Shown piece by piece: positions 9,176 through 18,800 of a stretch of 64,000 nt of DNA. The stretch's first letter is position 1; every line of letters starts with the position of its first letter. The translations under genes and the position numbers were made by a program. Under the pieces are notes generated by a model. It saw only the letters and a program-made list of their open reading frames with translations, did not search any database and was not told the DNA's origin. The DNA lies in assembly GCF_000819845.1 (NCBI RefSeq), contig NZ_CDCG01000011.1:143915-207914 (forward strand). The letters are read 5' to 3'. Source of the DNA: Aeromonas enteropelogenes (GTDB lineage Bacteria > Pseudomonadota > Gammaproteobacteria > Enterobacterales > Aeromonadaceae).

Positions 9176-9973
9176 TCAATATTTCACGTTGGGGTGATAC
9201 TTGCCGATGATGGCCTTGACCCTGTCCATGGTCTCCTTGCTGGGGGGCTTGATACCGCTCAGCTCGTAAGGATCTCCCAGCACGTCCCACTTGTGTTTGC
9301 CGAGTTCGTGGTAGGGCAGCAGCTCCACCTTCTCGACGCTCTCGCCCAGCTCGGCAATGAACTTGCCCAGCTCATCGGCGCTCTCGTCGTCGTCGCTCCA
9401 GGTGGGGACGACGACGTAGCGGATCCACATGGTCTTGCCCCTGGCGGCCAGGTGACGGGCAAACTCCAGGGTGTATTTATTGCTGACGTGGGTCAGGGGA
9501 ATGTGTTTCTCGTCATTGATCTGCTTGATATCGAGCAGCACCAGATCGGTCTGGTCGAGCAGGGCATCGACCTGGTCGTCGAGATGGCGGACGAAGCCGT
9601 TGGTGTCGAGGCAGGTGTGAATGCCCTTCTCCTTGCAGGCGGTGAAGAGCTCGGTGATGAAGGCCGGTTGCAGCATGGCCTCGCCGCCCGATGCGGTCAC
9701 ACCGCCGCCGGAGGCATTCATGAAGTGGCGGTAGCTGGTGATGTCCTGCATCAACTCCGGCACTGTCACCTCACGGCCACCCTGGGTATCCCAGGTGTCC
9801 CGGTTGTGGCAGTACTTGCAGCGCATCAGGCACCCTTGCATGAATACGATAAAGCGGATTCCCGGACCATCGACAGTGCCGCAGGTTTCAACGGAATGGA
9901 TCCGGCCAATGACCCCCTGGGGCTTGGCTTGTTCGCTGATTTCGACGGCAGGGATCCGGTTAGTGACAGACAT
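9176..9973 (-). CDS. pflA: Pyruvate formate-lyase activating enzyme (radical SAM)
   Basis: Generates the glycyl radical on pyruvate formate-lyase under anaerobic conditions using S-adenosylmethionine and a 4Fe-4S cluster. The radical SAM motif reads CLMRCKYC (CxxxCxxC). The blocks [42 protein letters not shown] and [12 protein letters not shown] match E. coli PflA. At 265 residues it is about 20 longer than the E. coli protein, with the extra residues N-terminal ([18 protein letters not shown]). GGAG sits six bases before ATG 9973, so the extension appears real. pflB and focA are not next to it, unlike the enterobacterial focA-pflB-pflA order. Confidence 0.95.
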   Translation of the reverse strand: MSVTNRIPAVEISEQAKPQGVIGRIHSVETCGTVDGPGIRFIVFMQGCLMRCKYCHNRDTWDTQGGREVTVPELMQDITSYRHFMNASGGGVTASGGEAMLQPAFITELFTACKEKGIHTCLDTNGFVRHLDDQVDALLDQTDLVLLDIKQINDEKHIPLTHVSNKYTLEFARHLAARGKTMWIRYVVVPTWSDDDESADELGKFIAELGESVEKVELLPYHELGKHKWDVLGDPYELSGIKPPSKETMDRVKAIIGKYHPNVKY

Positions 9974-10038
9974 AGGCAACTCCAACGATTCGCGCAGGCC
10001 GTTATTTTATTACATAAATCCTTATTGTTCCTACACCT

Positions 10039-12975
10039 TTAGTCTGCCGGATGGCCGCCGAGCAGTTGTTCGAGTGCCCTGACGGGGAGCGGACGACAAG
10101 TGAGGAAGCCCTGGTAGTGCTGGCAACCAAGCTCCTTGAGAATGGCCAGCTGGGCCTCATCCTCGACCCCTTCCGCCGTCACGGTGAAACGGAACACCTG
10201 GGCCAGATCCAGGATCGCCTTGACGATGGCCTTGTCCTGCTCGCTGTGCACCAGGGTCTGGATGAAGCTTCTGTCGAGCTTCACCTCGTCGGCGGGCAGG
10301 TCGCGCAGATAGGCCAGGGACGAGTAGCCGGTGCCAAAGTCGTCGATGGAGAGCAGGATACCGAGCTCCTTCAACTGGTGCATCCGGGCAATGCTCTCGC
10401 GGCGGTTTTCCAGCACCACGGATTCGGTCACCTCCAGCAACAGGCGGGAGGGGGGGACGCCGGTATCGCGCAGTATGTACTCCACCTGCTGCACGAAGCC
10501 CTGGGTGTGGAACTGGCGGGCGCTGACGTTGACCGAGAGGTGAGGGATCTGGAGCCCCTGGTTGAGCCAGAAGCTGTATTGGGCGCAGGCGGTTTTCATC
10601 ACCCAGTAGCCGATCTCCAGGATGAGGCTGGTCTCCTCGGCGATGGGGATGAACTCCCCCGGCGGCACCATGGTGCCATCGCTGCGCTGCCAGCGCAGCA
10701 GGGCCTCGATGCCGGAGAGGCTGCCGTTGTCGACCCGGTACTGGGGCTGGTAGTGCAGCAGCAGCTCATGGTGGCGCAGGGCATCGCGCAGCTGGTTGGT
10801 CAGGGTCAGGCGGTTTTTCTCCTGCTGGGCCATCGCCTCGCTGAAGAAAACGTAGCTGCCCTGGCCGGTACGCTTGGCCATGTGGGTGGCGGTATCGGCC
10901 TGCTGCATCAGGGTCAGGTGATCCATGCCGTTGCTGGTAAAGAGGCTGATCCCCACAGAGGCGCTGCAGTGCAGCTTGTGATCGCCGATGTCGAACGGGG
11001 TACGAAACAGCCCCATCAACTCGCGGGCGAAGTGTTCCGCCAGGATCTTGGCGGTGACCTCTCCTTGCCCCAGCTGGGTAAACAGCAGGGCGAATTCGTC
11101 TCCGGAGATGCGGGCCTGGATCAGGTTGTCCTGGGGCAACTCCCGAAAACGGCGCACCACCGCCTGCAGTAGCTGATCGCCGCAGGCGTGGCCGAGGGAG
11201 TCGTTGATCGACTTGAAGTTATCGAGATCCACCAGCAAGAGGGCACCCCACTGGCCGCTGGATTCACCCAGGGTGCGCTGCAGCGCATCGTTGAGACTGC
11301 GGCGATTGTAGAGACCACTCAGATCGTCGTAGTAGGCGAGCTGCTCGATATGTCTGGCAGCCTCCTTCTCCTGGGTGATGTCGTAGAAGCTGCAGATGAA
11401 GTGGCTGATCTCCCCCTGTCCATCCTTGACGCCGCTCACCATCAGGCGCACCGGAAAGAGGTGGCCATCCTTGTGCAGGCACTGCTCTTCGCCGAGCCAA
11501 AACTCCTGTTCGGTGACCGCACGCCGCACCACCTCTTTGAGATCGTCCCCATAGTAGGTGGGGCGCAGCTGGCGAATGGAGTGACCAATCACCTCCACCT
11601 CGCTAAAGCCGGTGATCCGGCTGAAGGAGAGATTGACCTTGAGCACGATGCCATGGTGATCCATCACCACCAGGCCGTCATGGGTATTGAAGGCCACTTC
11701 GGCCAGGCGCAGCGCATCGTCGGCGGCGAGTCGGCGCAGCTCGATGGCGGCCCGCTCGTGCTGGCTGCTCAGCTGATCGAGCAGGGGCTCGGGATCGACC
11801 AGCGGCGCATCGAGCAGCAGGGAGAGGTGACCCATGATGGTGCCGTCGGCCCCGTGCAGGGGGATGCCGACATAGGCGTTGGCATTGGTGGCCAGCAGCT
11901 TGGTGGCATTGGGATAGCGCAGGGGAAGATCTTCCACATAAAGGGCCTGACCGTGCTCAAAGAGCTCCCTGCCCGGCCCCGGATCCATCTGGATGGGCTT
12001 GAGGGTGGAGAAGGTTTGCTCATGAAAGACGCAGCGGGGGATGATCCAGAGCTCCTGGCCGCGGGGCTGGTACTCACCGATGAGGCCGATACGGGCCCCG
12101 CTGATGGTCATGGCCCACTGCACCAGGGTCTTGCAATAGTCGATGCCGGTCAGCCGGTGCAGCTCGGCGGGCAAGGTTGGCTCGTCGTCATGGGATTCGT
12201 CTCCTGGCTGCCAGTGGCCAAGCAGCTGGGCGCTGTGGCGCACCAGTTGCAGCATCTCGTCGCTGATGGGGGTCGGCTCCAGGTATTCGAGGCTGAGGAC
12301 ACCAAACAGCTTGTCCTGCTCAAGCAGGGCGCAATCGAGGCGTGAGCGGACGCCGGCGCTGGTCAGATAGAGGTGCTGGCTCAGCATCGGCTGGTGGGCT
12401 GCTTCGGAAAAACTCAAGGATTTGCGGGTGCGCAGGGCGCGAATGTAGCGACTGTCACCCCGGATCGGATAGAGGCTCTCTACCCCCAGGGTAAACACCG
12501 GGCTGAGCTGTTCACCCCCCAGCTCGCCATTGGCCTGGTAGTGCCAGAGAATGAGTCGATCGGCCCCCAATGTCTCTTTCAGCGTCTCCAGCAGCGGCGC
12601 ATACTGTTGCTGGCTTGCCATCTGGCTCAGCCGCGGCAGTTGCAGGGCAAGATCGGCCACCGGAAGCTGGCGCTGATGCTGCAGGCAGATCAGCCAGAAG
12701 TCATTTTGTTCATGGGCGATGGCGATGTGCCACTGCTGCTCGGCAAAGCGCAGGGAGATCTTGCCCCCCTGGCCATTGGCCAGCAGCTGTTCGATGGGGT
12801 GGCGCAGGGCGTCGGGAAGCTGGGCTGGCCAGGGGGCTCTGGGCTCATCGAGCCAATAGAGCGGTGTCTGCATCACGTCGGTCAGTGCGACCAGCCGTTG
12901 GCTGTGCATATCCAGACGAAAAAAGAGCGGCGTCTGGCGGGGAGAAGAGATCTGACTGAGTGCGGTAGACGACAT
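10039..12975 (-). CDS. GAF-PAS-GGDEF-EAL cyclic-di-GMP protein
   Basis: A 978-residue signalling protein. The N-terminal ~420 residues look like one or two GAF-type sensor regions. A PAS domain follows at about 425-540, with a PAC-like KDGHLFPVRLMVSGVKDGQGE. The GGDEF domain starts near 547 and has SGDEF near residue 623. The EAL domain runs from about 720 to the end. The EAL catalytic set appears complete: EALLRW, LSVNVSARQF, LEVTESV, IDDFGTGYSS, VKLDRSF. A phosphodiesterase is therefore likely; cyclase activity with SGDEF in place of GGDEF is possible but uncertain. No membrane segment is obvious. The start at 12975 has only a distant AGGA. The neighbour at 13111 is transcribed divergently. 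Confidence 0.88.
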   Translation of the reverse strand: MSSTALSQISSPRQTPLFFRLDMHSQRLVALTDVMQTPLYWLDEPRAPWPAQLPDALRHPIEQLLANGQGGKISLRFAEQQWHIAIAHEQNDFWLICLQHQRQLPVADLALQLPRLSQMASQQQYAPLLETLKETLGADRLILWHYQANGELGGEQLSPVFTLGVESLYPIRGDSRYIRALRTRKSLSFSEAAHQPMLSQHLYLTSAGVRSRLDCALLEQDKLFGVLSLEYLEPTPISDEMLQLVRHSAQLLGHWQPGDESHDDEPTLPAELHRLTGIDYCKTLVQWAMTISGARIGLIGEYQPRGQELWIIPRCVFHEQTFSTLKPIQMDPGPGRELFEHGQALYVEDLPLRYPNATKLLATNANAYVGIPLHGADGTIMGHLSLLLDAPLVDPEPLLDQLSSQHERAAIELRRLAADDALRLAEVAFNTHDGLVVMDHHGIVLKVNLSFSRITGFSEVEVIGHSIRQLRPTYYGDDLKEVVRRAVTEQEFWLGEEQCLHKDGHLFPVRLMVSGVKDGQGEISHFICSFYDITQEKEAARHIEQLAYYDDLSGLYNRRSLNDALQRTLGESSGQWGALLLVDLDNFKSINDSLGHACGDQLLQAVVRRFRELPQDNLIQARISGDEFALLFTQLGQGEVTAKILAEHFARELMGLFRTPFDIGDHKLHCSASVGISLFTSNGMDHLTLMQQADTATHMAKRTGQGSYVFFSEAMAQQEKNRLTLTNQLRDALRHHELLLHYQPQYRVDNGSLSGIEALLRWQRSDGTMVPPGEFIPIAEETSLILEIGYWVMKTACAQYSFWLNQGLQIPHLSVNVSARQFHTQGFVQQVEYILRDTGVPPSRLLLEVTESVVLENRRESIARMHQLKELGILLSIDDFGTGYSSLAYLRDLPADEVKLDRSFIQTLVHSEQDKAIVKAILDLAQVFRFTVTAEGVEDEAQLAILKELGCQHYQGFLTCRPLPVRALEQLLGGHPAD

Positions 12976-13057
12976 GAACAAACAACATCCTGTTAAGCAA
13001 CCGTCGGGCTTGCAAGAATACTGCAAAATCGAGGGAAACAAAATTTCATTGAACTCT

Positions 13058-13077
13058 AAATTAGAAAAAGCTAATTT
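13058..13077. promoter_or_regulatory. AT-rich inverted repeat in the divergent GGDEF/CoADR promoter region
   Basis: AAATTAG and CTAATTT form a perfect seven-base inverted repeat with a six-base centre, about 34 bases before the reductase start. It could be an operator. Sulfide-responsive repressors of the ArsR type control related persulfide reductases in other bacteria, but no regulator gene is adjacent. The binding protein is unknown. Confidence 0.35.
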
Positions 13078-13110
13078 ATTGGCCATTAACGTCCATGAGG
13101 AGTCATGCTG

Positions 13111-14799
13111 ATGAAAAGGATCCTGATTATTGGTGGTGTAGCGGGGGGCGCATCGGCGGCCGCCAGGGCCCGTCGCCTGAGCGAGGATGCGGAGATCGTG
13201 ATGTTCGAGCGAGGCGAATTCGTCAGCTTCGCCAACTGCGGTCTGCCCTATCACATCGGGGGGGATATCCCTCATCGGGATGCCCTGTTGCTGCAGACTC
13301 CCCAGAGTTTCAAGCGCCGTTTCAACGTAGATGTGCGTGTCTTCCACGACGTTATCGAGATAGACAAGGCCGGCAAGACCCTGCTGGTGCGCAATCTGCA
13401 AACCGGTGAAGAGCAGCGCGAACCCTATGACGTGCTGCTGCTAAGCCCGGGGGCTGCCCCCATTCGTCCGCCTTTCCCGGGCATCGACAGCCCCCACGTC
13501 CACACCCTGCGCAATATTCCGGACATGGATCGTATCCTGGCCGCCCTTGAGCACGATCAGCCACGCCACGTCACCGTGGTGGGGGGCGGTTTCATCGGCC
13601 TGGAGATGATGGAAGCCTTGCACCAGCGCAAGCTGGAGGTCACCCTGCTGGAGCTCTCCGATCAGGTGATGGCGCCGGTCGATAAAGAGATGGCCAATAT
13701 GCTCCACGCCCGCATTCGCGAGGAGGGGATCGATCTGCGTCTGCGCACCGGCCTCTCCGCCATCGAGAGCCTGGATGTACTGGCGGAAAAAACCGCCGCC
13801 GTGGCCACCGAACAACGGGGTGGATTGCGCCTGACCCTGAGCGATGGCACCCATCTCGATACCGGTCTGCTGATCCTGGCCATCGGCGTCAAACCCGAGA
13901 CCCTGCTCGCCGCCAAGGCGGGGCTGGAGCTGGGCCCGCGCGGCGGCATCAAGGTGGATGCCGGCATGCGCACCTCGGATCCCTTCATCTACGCGGTGGG
14001 GGATGCGGTGGAGGAGACCGACTTCGTGACCGGTGAGTCCGTGCTGATCCCGCTGGCAGGCCCTGCCAACCGTCAGGGCCGGATTGCCGCCGACAACATG
14101 CTGGGGCGCAGCGAGACCTACAAGAAGACCCAGGGGACCGCCATCTGCAAGCTGTTCGATCTGGCGGTGGCGAGCACAGGTCTCAACGAGAAGCGGCTGG
14201 TGCAGCTGGGTCTGCCGTTCGAGAAGGCCTATGTCCATCCGGGCAGTCACGCCGGCTACTACCCGGGAGCCCATCCGGTCAGCCTCAAGCTGCTGTTTGC
14301 CCCGGATGGCAAGATCTACGGCGCCCAGGCTATCGGCAAGGATGGCGTCGACAAACGCATCGATGTGCTGGCGGTCGCCCAGCGTGCCGGGCTCACCGTG
14401 TTCGACCTGCAGGATCTGGAGCTCACCTATGCGCCGCCGTTTGGCTCGGCCAAGGATGTGATCAACATGGCGGGGTTCGTGGCGAGCAACCATCTGAAAG
14501 GGGATACCACCCTCTGCCACGTGGCCGAGGTGCAGGCCCGTCAGCCACACCAGCTGGTGTTGGATGTGCGCAATACCCCCGAGCTCGACAAGCTGGGCCG
14601 CATCCCGGGGGCGATGCATATCCCCCTCGACGAGTTGCGCGGCCGCCTCGCGGAGCTGCCCAAGGACAAGGAACTGCTGATCAGTTGTCAGGTGGGGCTG
14701 CGCGGCCATGTGGCCTGCCGCCTGCTGAGCCAGCACGGCTTCAAGGTGAAGAACCTTTCCGGCGGCTTCAAGACCTGGCAGATGGCCACCGCCGACTGA
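13111..14799 (+). CDS. CoA-disulfide/persulfide reductase with C-terminal rhodanese domain
   Basis: FAD-dependent pyridine nucleotide-disulfide oxidoreductase of 562 residues. Near the N-terminus are the FAD motif GGVAGGASAAARARR and the redox cysteine in FANCGLPYHIGG, the single-Cys active site of CoA-disulfide reductases. A second dinucleotide motif is VVGGGFIGLEM. The last ~110 residues form a rhodanese domain with active loop CQVGLRG. This fusion is the architecture of NADH-dependent persulfide reductases (Npsr-like), so a role in sulfane-sulfur or CoA-persulfide handling is likely. I chose ATG 13111 because GAGGAG lies eight bases upstream; ATG 13105 is too close to it. A terminator follows. 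Confidence 0.87.
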   Translation: MKRILIIGGVAGGASAAARARRLSEDAEIVMFERGEFVSFANCGLPYHIGGDIPHRDALLLQTPQSFKRRFNVDVRVFHDVIEIDKAGKTLLVRNLQTGEEQREPYDVLLLSPGAAPIRPPFPGIDSPHVHTLRNIPDMDRILAALEHDQPRHVTVVGGGFIGLEMMEALHQRKLEVTLLELSDQVMAPVDKEMANMLHARIREEGIDLRLRTGLSAIESLDVLAEKTAAVATEQRGGLRLTLSDGTHLDTGLLILAIGVKPETLLAAKAGLELGPRGGIKVDAGMRTSDPFIYAVGDAVEETDFVTGESVLIPLAGPANRQGRIAADNMLGRSETYKKTQGTAICKLFDLAVASTGLNEKRLVQLGLPFEKAYVHPGSHAGYYPGAHPVSLKLLFAPDGKIYGAQAIGKDGVDKRIDVLAVAQRAGLTVFDLQDLELTYAPPFGSAKDVINMAGFVASNHLKGDTTLCHVAEVQARQPHQLVLDVRNTPELDKLGRIPGAMHIPLDELRGRLAELPKDKELLISCQVGLRGHVACRLLSQHGFKVKNLSGGFKTWQMATAD

Positions 14800-14818
14800 T
14801 TACTTTCTGTGCCTGTTT

Positions 14819-14856
14819 GCCCCTCTCCCTTGTGCGCGCAAGATGAGGGGCTTTTT
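14819..14856 (+). terminator. Rho-independent terminator after the CoA-disulfide reductase
   Basis: An outer stem GCCCCTC/GAGGGGC encloses a second CTTG/CAAG stem around GTGCGCG and is followed by five T. It lies 20 bases after the stop codon. Confidence 0.75.
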
Positions 14857-15003
14857 ATACCCGTCATTCAGTCCCCTCATCCGGCCTGCAACAGATAGAC
14901 ACACTTTTTTTGCTGACATTGTGAAAAATTAACGTGTTGTTCAGGGGCGTGCGGCTATAACGCGAGCCTTGTACACGAGAAACAGTGTGGTAGGGAGTGT
15001 GAC

Positions 15004-15663
15004 ATGCTGGATATGCTGATCGCCATTTGGCATCAGGACTTTGATGCACTGATTCAGATGCAGGCCGTGCCTATGCTGATCGGCTGCCTGATGCTGGTGC
15101 TGCTGCTGGAATCCGCCTTCGTCTTTCTGCCCCTGCCGGGAGACAGCCTGGTGCTGCTGGCCGGTGGCCTGGTCGGGATGGGAGTCTTTGGCCCCGAAGT
15201 CACCCTCGGTTATCTGCCGCTGGCGGCGGGGATTGGCTCCGTGCTCGCCTATCTGCAAGGACGGGCGCTGCAGCGCACTCGCTTCATGGACCATATCGAA
15301 CGAATGCTGCCCGCCGAGAGTTTGCCAAGGGCAACCAACCTGTTGAAACGATATGGTTTTCTGGCCATGTTCTCGTCCCGCTTCATCCCGTTCGTGCGGG
15401 TGCTGACTCCCATGCTGATGGGGATTGGCCGCCTGAGCGTGCTGCGCATGTGCATCGCCAGCTTCGCCAGCGCCTTTCTGTGGGCGCTTTGCCTGAGCCT
15501 GGTGGGCAAGCTGGCGATGAAAACCTCCTTCTTCGCCCATCACAGCGAGCTGCTGACTCGCCTGCTGCTGATCGCCTCCCTGGTGCTCTTCCTCGCTGCC
15601 GTCATGGCCATTCTCTTTCGCTGGTTCAAGGGGGGAGCGAAGAGGGAGACGACCCACGAGTAA
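15004..15663 (+). CDS. DedA-family membrane protein
   Basis: A 219-residue inner-membrane protein with the DedA/SNARE-associated signature: an acidic residue and ProGly early (LLLESAFVFLPLPGDSLVLLAGG), then FSSRFIPFVRVLTPMLMG containing the conserved Arg-Pro-Arg pattern. DedA proteins support membrane homeostasis and act in undecaprenyl-phosphate or phospholipid translocation; the exact role of this paralogue is unknown. AGGGAG lies six bases before the ATG. It is followed by the yfhM-pbpC pair on the same strand after 213 bases. Confidence 0.9.
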   Translation: MLDMLIAIWHQDFDALIQMQAVPMLIGCLMLVLLLESAFVFLPLPGDSLVLLAGGLVGMGVFGPEVTLGYLPLAAGIGSVLAYLQGRALQRTRFMDHIERMLPAESLPRATNLLKRYGFLAMFSSRFIPFVRVLTPMLMGIGRLSVLRMCIASFASAFLWALCLSLVGKLAMKTSFFAHHSELLTRLLLIASLVLFLAAVMAILFRWFKGGAKRETTHE

Positions 15664-15876
15664 CGGATAATCTTGACTCCCGCTGGTGGCGTGCGGCGGT
15701 TGTCTGCCAAGGGATCGCCGCGTCGGTAATGGGCTTTGTGTCGAGGGGGCGGGATGCCTTATCCTGTTCCCTGTCACGCTGCCATGGCAGCGCTTTACCC
15801 CGGGATGGATCCTATGCGCCTCTTTACCCTTCGCCCTGTTTTCCACCACGCCGTCCGTTCACCCTCTTTCCCCTTT

Positions 15877-18800
15877 ATGCGCCGCGCAGCGGCCCTGCTG
15901 TTGGCGGGGATCACCGGTCTGCTGTTGGCCGGCTGCGGTCCGGACAAGCCCGCGACTACGGCAGAGGCTCCCGCAGCGCAACAAGAGATTGGGGCGCCGG
16001 ACGCCGTGGTGCAAGCCAATGCCCGTCAATATCGGGATGCACCGGCGCTGGCGCTGGTTTTCTCCGGTCCGCTCACCCCCAGCGCAAGCTGGCAGCGCTG
16101 GCTTGCGGTGAGCGAGGGGGGCAAGCAAGTGCAGGGGGAGTGGATCCTGGCCGATGATGGCCGCACCCTCTATTTCCCGAACGTGCAGCCCGACAAGCGT
16201 TACGAGGTGACCCTCAAGGCTGGGCTGGGCCCGTCTCCCCAGAGCTGGATCCTCAAGACCCGGCCACTGGAAGCGGGGGCCTCCTTTACCGCCAGCGGTA
16301 TGGTGTTGCCGCTGCGCGACGAGCTGCGCCTGCCCATCAGCGCGGTCAACGTAGACGAGGTCAATATCGACTTCTTTCGGGTCGATGCCGCCTATCTGCC
16401 GCGCTTTCTGGTCGAGTACAGACCCGGTTCCGGCATGGGCAACTGGGAGCTCGAACAGATCACCAAGCGGGCCAAACGGGTGTTCAGCGGTCGCTATGCG
16501 CTGGAGCTGGATCCCAACCGTCGCGAAACCCGCCTCATCAATGTGAAAGAGCCCCAGCTGGCCGAGGCCGGCGTCTATTTTGCGGTGATGTCCCCCCTTG
16601 GCAACTACGACTGGCGCAAGGAGACCACCTATTTCGCGGTGAGCGACATGGGGCTCAGTGCCCGTCGCTATCGGGATCGGCTGGAGGTGTTTGTCAGTTC
16701 GCTGGCAACGGCCGACCCACTCAAGGATGTGCAACTCTCTCTGCTCGACGAGAAGGGCAACCGGCTGCAGGTGCACGCCACCGACAATCGCGGTCATCGC
16801 CGGTTCGATCAGGTGCAGGGAGCCCGCTTGCTGCTGGCGGAGCAGGGCAAGCATCTGGCAGTGCTGCGTCTCGATGGTGCGGCGCTTGACCTCTCCACCT
16901 TCGATCTTGGAACCCAACCCTGGCAGGCCCAGCAGTTGTATCTGTTCAGCGGGCGCGATCTCTATCGTCCCGGTGAGCGGCTTGACAGCGAGATCCTGCT
17001 CAAAGGGCAGGATGGCCAGCTGCTGCCGGGGATGGCGGTGGAGCTGGAAGTGAAACAGCCGGACGGCCAGCTGCTCGAACAAAAACGGCTGCTGCCGGAC
17101 AACCTGGGCGCCGCCCACTACGGCCTGCGTCTGCCGATGGATGCGCCGCTCGGGCGCTGGACCATCAACCTCAAGACCGCCGCTGGCAGTCGCTTCGAGT
17201 GGCCTTTTCTGGTGGAGGAATTTCTGCCTGAACGGTTGAAACTGCAGCTTGGCAAGGGGCCGGATGGTGAAGTCACGGATCTGGACGCCGCCCTCACCCT
17301 GCCGCTCAGGGGGGATTACCTCTACGGCGCGCCAGCGAGTGCCACCAGGGCGAAGGCGGAGGTGAAGATAAGCCGCGCCACCATGCCCTTTACCCGGTGG
17401 CAGGAGTTCACCCTGGGAGACGTGCTGCTCGGCGAGCAGGCCAAGGCGCTCGATCCCGTCAATCTCACTCTCAATGAGCAGGGACAGGGGACCGTTTCGC
17501 TGGCAGATGAACTCGACGGCGTGCGTGCCCTTGGCCCGCTGGAGGTGGCCTATCGGGTGTCGCTCTCCGAGCCTGGCGGCCGCGCCGTCAATCGCAGCCG
17601 CACCCAGTATGGCTGGCCCGAGGGGAGCCAGTGGCCGGCGCTCAAGGCCGATTTTGTGGCTGATCGGGTGGAGGGAGGCAGGCCGCTGCCGTTCCAGATC
17701 CTCAACCTCGATAAACAAGGGCAACCGGTGGCGGGTGAGGTGAAGGTGCGTCTCATCAACGAATACCGCGACTACTACTGGCACTATGCCGATGGGGAGG
17801 GGTGGAAGTACGAGTTCAACAGCCAGCCCTATCTGGAACAGGAGCAGACCCTGCAGCTTGACGGCAAGGGGCCGACGTCTCTCAGTCTGACGTTGGCGGC
17901 GGGCTGGTATCGCCTCGAGGTGGAAAATAGCCAGGGCCATCAATCCAGTCTGCGGCTGGAGATCGGCAGCTACGCCTGGGGCGGTGGTGGCGAGCAGGCG
18001 CGGCCCGACAAGATCGCCATCACCCTCGACAAGCGCGCCTATCAGGCCGGTGACAAGGCAAAAGTGACTCTGGTGGCGCCGCGCCCGGGCAAGGGGTTGC
18101 TGCTGGTGGAGGATGGTGACGGTCTGCGCTGGTGGCAGCGTATCGAGCTAAAAGCCGAAGGTAGTGAAAAAGAGGGGCGTGGCGAGTTCGAGATCCCCGT
18201 CAGTCCCGAGTGGCAGCGTCATGATTTGCATATCTCGGCCCAGATCGCCGCACCGGATAGCGACTCCAAACCGGCCAGCAGCCAGCAAGGGCAGAGCCTG
18301 CGCTCGGTCGGGCTGGTGCCGCTGACCCTGGACAGGGAGTCCCGCCGCCTGCCGCTCACCCTGAGTGCGCCGGACAAGGCGGTACCGCTAACCCGTCTTG
18401 AGGTGACCGCTACCTCGACCCCGAATAGCCAGGGGCGGGTGGTGCTGGCGGCGGTGGATCGGGGCGTGCTCAACATCAGCGACTATCGCCCCCTCGATCC
18501 GTTCGAGCTCTTCTTCGGTCGCAAGCGCTTCGCCCAAGATTTGTTCGACAACTACGGGCAAGTGATCCCGCCGCAGGATGGCAAGCTGGCCCGCCTCAAC
18601 TATGGGGGCGACCGGGCGCCGCTGAAAAAGGGCGGCGCGCTGGAGAGCCGGGTCGAGATCGCCGCGCTCTGGAGCGGCGAGGTGAGTTTTGACGAGCAGG
18701 GCATGGCGCTGATCCCGCTCGAACTGCCCAATTTCAACGGCGAGCTGGCGCTGATGGCGCTGGCCTGGAACGAGCAGCAGGTGGGGCAGGCAGAGCGCGC

